Positions 33,141-37,651 of a stretch of DNA of 37,651 nucleotides are shown here, piece after piece. Origin of the DNA: Dolichospermum sp. UHCC 0259. Lineage in GTDB: Bacteria; Cyanobacteriota; Cyanobacteriia; Cyanobacteriales; Nostocaceae. The stretch spans positions 1 through 37,651 of the forward strand of contig NZ_VIKX01000098.1 of assembly GCF_009711935.1 (NCBI RefSeq), given 5' to 3'. Under the pieces are notes generated by a model, which saw only the letters and a program-made list of their open reading frames with translations, ran no database searches and was not told the origin of the DNA. The position numbers and the translations under genes are program-made. Numbering within the stretch: position 1 is the stretch's first letter; each line of letters starts with the position of its first letter.

Positions 33141-33800
33141 ATGAATACTTCTTATTCGAGCGAATCGTCTTCCTTTAACTTTGATTTTCTTGCACCTCAC
33201 CCCCATCAAGATGCTGATTTACTTCAACAGTTATCTTTTATCCCTGGGTTGAAAGAAATTCTCATGTTACGTCAAGTTCACGCCCTGGAACACGCCACTG
33301 TCTGGTTACTAGGGGAAAATAAACATTCCTCTTTATCACCAGGAACAACCACCAATATGCAATTAGATGATGAATTATTAGGTGGTTTGTCTACCGAACA
33401 GGGATTTTTTCTCTATGGTGATGTGAATATTCATGATTTACGTCGCGCGGTAACATTAGCTAAACATCGTTTAACCACTGGAGAATGGGATTTAGCTGTA
33501 CATCCCCGCTGTGGCACAAATGTATCTGTAGCCATGTTATTAACAGCAGGACTAGCAGTAACAATTCCTTTTTTACTCCCATTTCGACCAATTGAACAAC
33601 TAATCGGTTTTGGTTTAGCCGCAACAGCCGCAGCGGAAATTGCACCAGATTTAGGAATGCTCACCCAGCGTTATCTTACCACCTCTATCCCCTTTAATTT
33701 AGCTATTGAAAATATTACCATTGCCCGTGATTTTTGGGGCAAAGAAAGTCATTTCGTCAAAGTATATTGGGAAAGTAGGGGCGCAGGGCCTGCGCCCTAA
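33141..33800 (+). CDS. DUF6391-family protein whose C terminus and stop come from a REP hairpin
   Basis: 219 aa; function unknown. A conserved LRQVHALEHATVWLL motif (His pairs, possible metal site) near the N-terminal third, WDLAVHPRCGTNVSVAML, then two hydrophobic segments (~130-146 and ~153-168). I recall this as the cyanobacterial DUF6391 type. The reading frame runs into a REP (33775-33797), which contributes the last residues SRGAGPAP and leads to the TAA at 33798. The original stop was probably close to 33775, so only the tail is altered. Confidence 0.75.
   Translation: MNTSYSSESSSFNFDFLAPHPHQDADLLQQLSFIPGLKEILMLRQVHALEHATVWLLGENKHSSLSPGTTTNMQLDDELLGGLSTEQGFFLYGDVNIHDLRRAVTLAKHRLTTGEWDLAVHPRCGTNVSVAMLLTAGLAVTIPFLLPFRPIEQLIGFGLAATAAAEIAPDLGMLTQRYLTTSIPFNLAIENITIARDFWGKESHFVKVYWESRGAGPAP
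33775..33797. repeat. REP hairpin at the end of the DUF6391 coding sequence
   Basis: GTAG then GGGCGCAG-GGC-CTGCGCCC, identical to 19684-19706. The GTAG is read as part of AGT-AGG in the frame. Confidence 0.88.
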
Positions 33801-34035
33801 TTTATTCACCGTCTGCACCCTTATTTATTCACCACCCACACCCTAATTTATTCACCACCCACACCCTAATTTATTCACCACCCACACCCTAATTTATTCA
33901 CCACCCACACCCTAATTTATTCACCACCCACACCCTAATTTATTCACCACCCACACCCTAATTTATTCACCGTCTGCGCCCTAATTTATTTACCAACTGC
34001 ATCCTTATTTATTCAGCACCCACACCCTTATTTAT
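33801..34035. repeat. 23-bp tandem repeat array, about 10 units
   Basis: Unit ATTTATTCACCACCCACACC plus CTA. Units 2-7 are identical; the first and last three vary (GTCTGCACC, GTCTGCGCC, AACTGCATC). No spacers, so not CRISPR. The REP just upstream ends CTGCGCCCTAATTTATTCACC, resembling a unit, so the array may have grown from the REP border. Confidence 0.92.
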
Positions 34036-34062
34036 AAACTTCAAAATTAGATATTTAGGACT

Positions 34063-35070
34063 ATGAGAAAACTGTATTTTTTAGTTCCCGGAACAAATGG
34101 TAAATTTGCTTGTGGTGGTCTTTGGGCAGAATTAAAGACAGTTGCTTTAGCTCAACAGATTTGTGATGCTGAAGTAGTTACCTATCGTCAGAGAGAATCA
34201 GATAAATTATTTTTAGATGATTTATTAAAAGCAAATAACTTAGATGTAAATAACATAATTTTTGTAATTAGCTGGGGATTCAATGTTGGTAAACTAGCGG
34301 CTAAATTGCAAAAATATCATGTAATTTATCACGCTCACAGTGCAGGTTATAAAATTAAATTACCAGCGAGTATTCCCATAATTACAGTTAGCAGAAATAC
34401 TTTAGGTTATTGGGGACAACAAGCCCCAAACTCTCTCATTTATTATTTACCCAATCAAATTAGTGATGACTTTACTAATTTACATCAACATCGAGATATT
34501 GATGTTTTAGTGCAAACCCGGAAATCTTCAGCATATTTAATTAAAACCTTAATTCCAGCTTTAGAAAAAAAATGTAAAGTGTTGGTTATTGATAGTTATG
34601 TAGAAAATTTACCAGCTTTATTTAATCGGACTAAAGTTTATCTTTATGATTCGGCAGAATATTGGAAATTACAAGGAGTTAGCGAAGGATTTGGCTTACA
34701 ACCAATGGAAGCATTAGCTTGTGGTTGTCAAGTCTTTTCTAGTGTCAATGGGGGATTATCGGATTATTTAGATCCGGGATTTAATTCCTATAAAATCGCT
34801 GGTTATGCTTTAGAATATGACATTGCCAAGATTTTGCAAATTTTAGAAGCATCATCAACATTGACTTTATCAGAAACGGTGTTAGCAGAATACAGAACAG
34901 AGCATATCATTCACCGTTTAGGAATAATTTTAGCAGAAATCAATAACTTCTTTGATCATAAACATAACTATTCAACTAAAATTCCCGATTTTACAAAAAT
35001 CCGGTTAGCACAATTGTTTACACAGAGAATCTTTGCTAAAATCAAGAAGAAATATTTACAGCGTAATTAG
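34063..35070 (+). CDS. Family-1-like glycosyltransferase (GT-B)
   Basis: 335 aa. N terminus KLYFLVPGTNGKFACGGLWAELKTV fits the N-lobe of a GT-B fold, and EGFGLQPMEALACGCQVFSS (~207-226) is the C-lobe nucleotide-sugar motif of GT4-type enzymes (E-x7-E). Donor and acceptor unknown. Stop is eight bases from the rfbB start, so they form an operon; a role in polysaccharide or glycan synthesis with dTDP-sugars is inferred. Confidence 0.85.
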   Translation: MRKLYFLVPGTNGKFACGGLWAELKTVALAQQICDAEVVTYRQRESDKLFLDDLLKANNLDVNNIIFVISWGFNVGKLAAKLQKYHVIYHAHSAGYKIKLPASIPIITVSRNTLGYWGQQAPNSLIYYLPNQISDDFTNLHQHRDIDVLVQTRKSSAYLIKTLIPALEKKCKVLVIDSYVENLPALFNRTKVYLYDSAEYWKLQGVSEGFGLQPMEALACGCQVFSSVNGGLSDYLDPGFNSYKIAGYALEYDIAKILQILEASSTLTLSETVLAEYRTEHIIHRLGIILAEINNFFDHKHNYSTKIPDFTKIRLAQLFTQRIFAKIKKKYLQRN

Positions 35071-35078
35071 GGAATCTC

Positions 35079-36101
35079 ATGGATAGACGATTATTGGTGA
35101 CTGGGGGTGCTGGGTTTATTGGGGCGAATTTCGTCCATCATTGGTGTCAAGCTTATCCAAATGATAGAATCGTGGTCTTGGATGCTCTTACCTACGCTGG
35201 AAATCGCCATAATTTAGCCTCTGTTGAAGCCAAAGAGAATTTCCGATTTGTGCAGGGGGATATTTGCGATCGCTCTTTAGTTGATAATTTACTTTTAGAA
35301 GAAAATATAGATACTATAGCCCATTTTGCTGCCGAATCTCACGTTGATCGTTCCATCACCGGACCTGCTGCATTTGTCCAAACTAACGTCGTGGGAACTT
35401 TTACTTTATTAGAAGCTTTTCGTCAATATTGGAACGCAAAAAGCCAACCTAGTAATTACCTATTTCTTCACGTTTCTACCGATGAAGTTTATGGTAGTCT
35501 CACCCCAGATGAACCCGCATTCTCAGAAACTACAGCCTATAGTCCCAATAGTCCTTATTCAGCCTCAAAAGCTGGAAGTGATCATCTAGTTCGGGCTTAT
35601 TATCATACTTATAAATTACCGACAATTATCACTAATTGCTCTAATAATTATGGTGCTTTTCAATTTCCTGAAAAGTTAATTCCTCTGATGTGTATTAACA
35701 TTTTAACTGGTAAAGAATTACCTGTTTATGGTGATGGTAAAAATGTCCGCGATTGGTTATATGTAGTTGATCACTGTCGGGCGTTAGATGTGGTCATCCA
35801 TCAAGGAAAACCCGGAGAAAATTACAACATTGGTGGCAATAACGAAGTTGAAAATATCAGTCTGGTACAAAATTTATGTGCAATCATGAACGAATTAGCC
35901 CCAGATTTACCAGTATATCCAGCGGAAAAATTAATTACTTTTGTGAAAGATAGACCTGGACATGATCGAAGATATGCAATTAATGCCAACAAGCTAAAAA
36001 CAGAATTTGGTTGGACTCCATCTGTAACAATCACTGAAGGTTTACGTTTAACTGTAGAATGGTATCTCGGTAATAGTGATTGGTGGAAACCCTTACTATA
36101 A
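35079..36101 (+). CDS. rfbB: dTDP-glucose 4,6-dehydratase
   Basis: 340 aa. Extended SDR: TGGAGFIGANF Rossmann loop, HFAAESHVDRSI, STDEVYG (catalytic Thr-Asp-Glu) and YSASKAGSDHLV (Tyr-Lys). Converts dTDP-glucose to dTDP-4-keto-6-deoxyglucose, the precursor of dTDP-rhamnose and other deoxysugars. Second gene of the operon with the glycosyltransferase. Confidence 0.96.
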   Translation: MDRRLLVTGGAGFIGANFVHHWCQAYPNDRIVVLDALTYAGNRHNLASVEAKENFRFVQGDICDRSLVDNLLLEENIDTIAHFAAESHVDRSITGPAAFVQTNVVGTFTLLEAFRQYWNAKSQPSNYLFLHVSTDEVYGSLTPDEPAFSETTAYSPNSPYSASKAGSDHLVRAYYHTYKLPTIITNCSNNYGAFQFPEKLIPLMCINILTGKELPVYGDGKNVRDWLYVVDHCRALDVVIHQGKPGENYNIGGNNEVENISLVQNLCAIMNELAPDLPVYPAEKLITFVKDRPGHDRRYAINANKLKTEFGWTPSVTITEGLRLTVEWYLGNSDWWKPLL

Positions 36102-36122
36102 TCAATTGGTAATTATCAATTA

Positions 36123-36998
36123 CTACCCAATCTTTAATCCCTCTGCATAATGAATGGGAAATTTGGATTGTAGTAAATTTCTGACAGCTACTTCCAAATC
36201 ATTTTCTTTGAGCAAAGATTCTCCGATGATCACTGTTTGTACACCAAATTCAGCCACAAATGATAAATCATCGGGGGTTTCTATCCCTGATTCACTCATA
36301 ACTAAAATTCCCAGCTTTTGAAGTTGCGATCGCCTAGCTGCTAATAATTCCTGAGTCGTGTTAATATTAATGCTAAAATCACTTAAACTCTGGTTATTAA
36401 TAGAAACTATTCTCACATCTTCTAACGCCAAAACTCTATCCAAATCATTTAAGTTATGAACTTGAATCACAGCATTCATACCTAAGTAATGAATCACTCG
36501 TAAAAAGTTTTGTAGTTGCTTATCTGTAAGAATAGCCGCAATTAATAATATTGCATCTGCACCAGCGGAACGGGCTAAATAAATTTGGCAAGGATTAATG
36601 ATAAAATCTTTGCAAATTAGCGGTATTCCTACCCGATATCTGATAGCACGTAAATGATCAAAACCACCATGAAAAAACTTTTGGTCAGTGACAACAGATA
36701 CACAAGACGCTCCTCCTCTTTTATAGGCTTGAGCAATAGTAACCGGGTCAAAATCTGGTCTAATTACAGTATGATAAAGTGATGCTTTTTTCACTTCTGC
36801 AATTAAACTAGGTTTATAAATACTTAACTGCAAAGCCGTAAAAAAGTCCCGCACAGTAGGAGCAGCACTTAATTGACGTTGCAAAGAAGCCCAGGACATA
36901 TCTTGTTGCATTTGTGCAACTTCTAGTTTTTTCTGCCACACAATTTCTTTAATAATTGTTTGCATTTGATGATTATAAATGGTGGTTAGGTAGCTCAT
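36123..36998 (-). CDS. trpC: Indole-3-glycerol-phosphate synthase paralogue with altered active-site residues
   Basis: 291 aa, clearly TrpC-fold: SLIAEVKKAS, RPDFDPVTIAQAYKRGGASC, GIPLICKDFIINPCQIYLAR, VMSESGIETPDD, IIGESLL. However several catalytic or phosphate-site motifs differ from canonical IGPS: KKASPSKG reads KKASLYHT (70-77), the catalytic Glu of LVEVH is Gln179 in VIQVH, and INNRNL reads INNQSL (201-205). Glu68, Lys70 and Lys130 are kept. This suggests reduced or changed activity; heterocystous cyanobacteria often have extra trp-gene copies. ATG at 36998. Convergent with rfbB. Confidence 0.85.
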   Translation of the reverse strand: MSYLTTIYNHQMQTIIKEIVWQKKLEVAQMQQDMSWASLQRQLSAAPTVRDFFTALQLSIYKPSLIAEVKKASLYHTVIRPDFDPVTIAQAYKRGGASCVSVVTDQKFFHGGFDHLRAIRYRVGIPLICKDFIINPCQIYLARSAGADAILLIAAILTDKQLQNFLRVIHYLGMNAVIQVHNLNDLDRVLALEDVRIVSINNQSLSDFSININTTQELLAARRSQLQKLGILVMSESGIETPDDLSFVAEFGVQTVIIGESLLKENDLEVAVRNLLQSKFPIHYAEGLKIG

Positions 36999-37139
36999 AA
37001 ATTCTGCATAATAATCATATTTTTTTGATGAATTTTCACCTTACCTTTTTATTTTTCAGAAAAAATTTCCCCAAAGTCAGATTTAAAAACGCAACTACCT
37101 TAATTTTCAATCAAATCTGTTAACTTTTCTCACAGGTGT

Positions 37140-37361
37140 TTAATTTTGCTGAGAATTGCCAAGTAAGCAGTTAGTTTTAAGTAATCTGATATAAGTACGA
37201 TAGGGTATATAGTCCATAGGATTATAACCAGCAAATTGTAAAACTAGAACACAAGCCCAAGAATATTTGCCCGCCATAATTGCTTTGATTATTTGTTCTA
37301 TTTGTTCTGTCTTAATTTTTTTGTTCACCGATGAATGATAATCGCTAAAATTTTGACTCAT
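37140..37361 (-). CDS. HetP-family protein
   Basis: 73 aa from the ATG at 37361, chosen because AGGAG lies eight bases upstream; an earlier GTG at 37370 would add three residues. The core IKAIMAGKYSWACVLVLQFAGYNPMDYIPYRTYIRLLK is the conserved HetP domain (split motifs GKYSWACVL, AGYNP, YIPYRTY). HetP and its homologues (Asl1930, Alr2902, Alr3234 in Anabaena PCC 7120) control commitment to heterocyst formation. Which homologue this is cannot be told. The 224 bp upstream to the window-end repeat is AT-rich with no clear site. Confidence 0.88.
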   Translation of the reverse strand: MSQNFSDYHSSVNKKIKTEQIEQIIKAIMAGKYSWACVLVLQFAGYNPMDYIPYRTYIRLLKTNCLLGNSQQN

Positions 37362-37594
37362 AATATGCACTCCTGTTGAAAATCAGCATCATCTAATGGT
37401 TTTGAGAATTTTTCATGTCTCTTTTTTAAGACTACCCAAAGTTACCCTCTCAATACATGAATTATTCTTTGATTAACTTGATAATTTTTTCGCTCTTATT
37501 TTTACCCTTAATTAACTGTCAGAATATGGGATTTTTAAGTGTAAATTTAGCAGCCATAATTATATAATATTTTTTTGTTTTTTTAGGTTAATTT

Positions 37595-37651
37595 TTGTAA
37601 CTGTTCACACTCCCCCACTAAAAAGGAATTAGGAAGTAACAGGGATAGGAG
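37595..37651. repeat. 57-bp terminal repeat, right copy
   Basis: Exact inverted copy of 1-57. It reads outward from TTGTAACTGTTCACACTCCC; the rest of the element would lie beyond the window. Confidence 0.9.

Noticed and set aside
33801-34035. Regular 23-bp array resembling a CRISPR
   Set aside because: Units are directly adjacent with no unique spacers and no cas genes are near.

Overview
The window looks like a piece of chromosome from a filamentous, heterocyst-forming cyanobacterium (Nostocales; Anabaena/Dolichospermum-like is a guess). Four things point there: a DnaE C-terminal half preceded by the cyanobacterial split-intein C-fragment (29174-30535), a HetP-family protein (37140-37361), more than 25 HIP1 octamers (GCGATCGC), and abundant heptanucleotide short tandem repeats plus palindromic repeats between genes. 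Base composition is AT-rich. Both ends carry the same 57-bp sequence in opposite orientation (1-57 and 37595-37651), which best fits a contig broken in two copies of one insertion element.

Layout: 1-245 is the contig-end repeat cutting a DUF29 gene. 406-4607 (minus) holds a Uma2-type nuclease with a heptad-repeat tail and a dnaJ-dnaK pair. 4736-9403 is an accessory stretch: a DUF29-like gene, a two-gene ATPase plus TOPRIM-like cassette (5514-7426, candidate anti-phage system), an unknown protein overlapping a small membrane protein gene, a MITE with palindromes, and hicAB. 9616-15169 (minus) has an SDR oxidoreductase, thioredoxin, pyruvate dehydrogenase E2, a YlqD protein and a long-chain acyl-CoA/ACP synthetase. 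15405-15924 carries two related small membrane peptides. 15921-20769 has recQ, a second DUF29-like gene, an HD hydrolase and prs. 21231-26912 has a membrane-anchored Ser/Thr kinase with a long TPTPTE repeat tail, bioD, a MITE, an M20 amidohydrolase and gatA. 27090-28866 has an unknown membrane/coiled-coil protein and mazEF. 28968-31258 has a small zinc-ribbon-like protein, split-intein dnaE-C and a REP-associated tyrosine transposase (RAYT). 31387-33800 has an MMADHC homologue, a phasin-like protein, an FKBP isomerase and a DUF6391 protein. 34063-37361 has a glycosyltransferase-rfbB pair, a divergent trpC paralogue and the hetP-like gene.

Most genes are core metabolism or information processing and sit singly or in pairs. 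The most distinctive system is the RAYT and its likely substrates: at least nine short hairpins (most with a GTAG foot, 8-bp stem and 3-nt loop) lie mainly at gene ends. Two form an inverted pair just upstream of the RAYT gene, one lies inside the RAYT reading frame, and one supplies the last residues and stop codon of the DUF6391 gene. A different palindrome is inserted in frame in the DUF29-like gene at 4736. Repeats here are therefore actively reshaping proteins. The second system worth attention is the ATPase/TOPRIM pair, which resembles split OLD-family (PARIS-like) defence modules in layout but not obviously in family.
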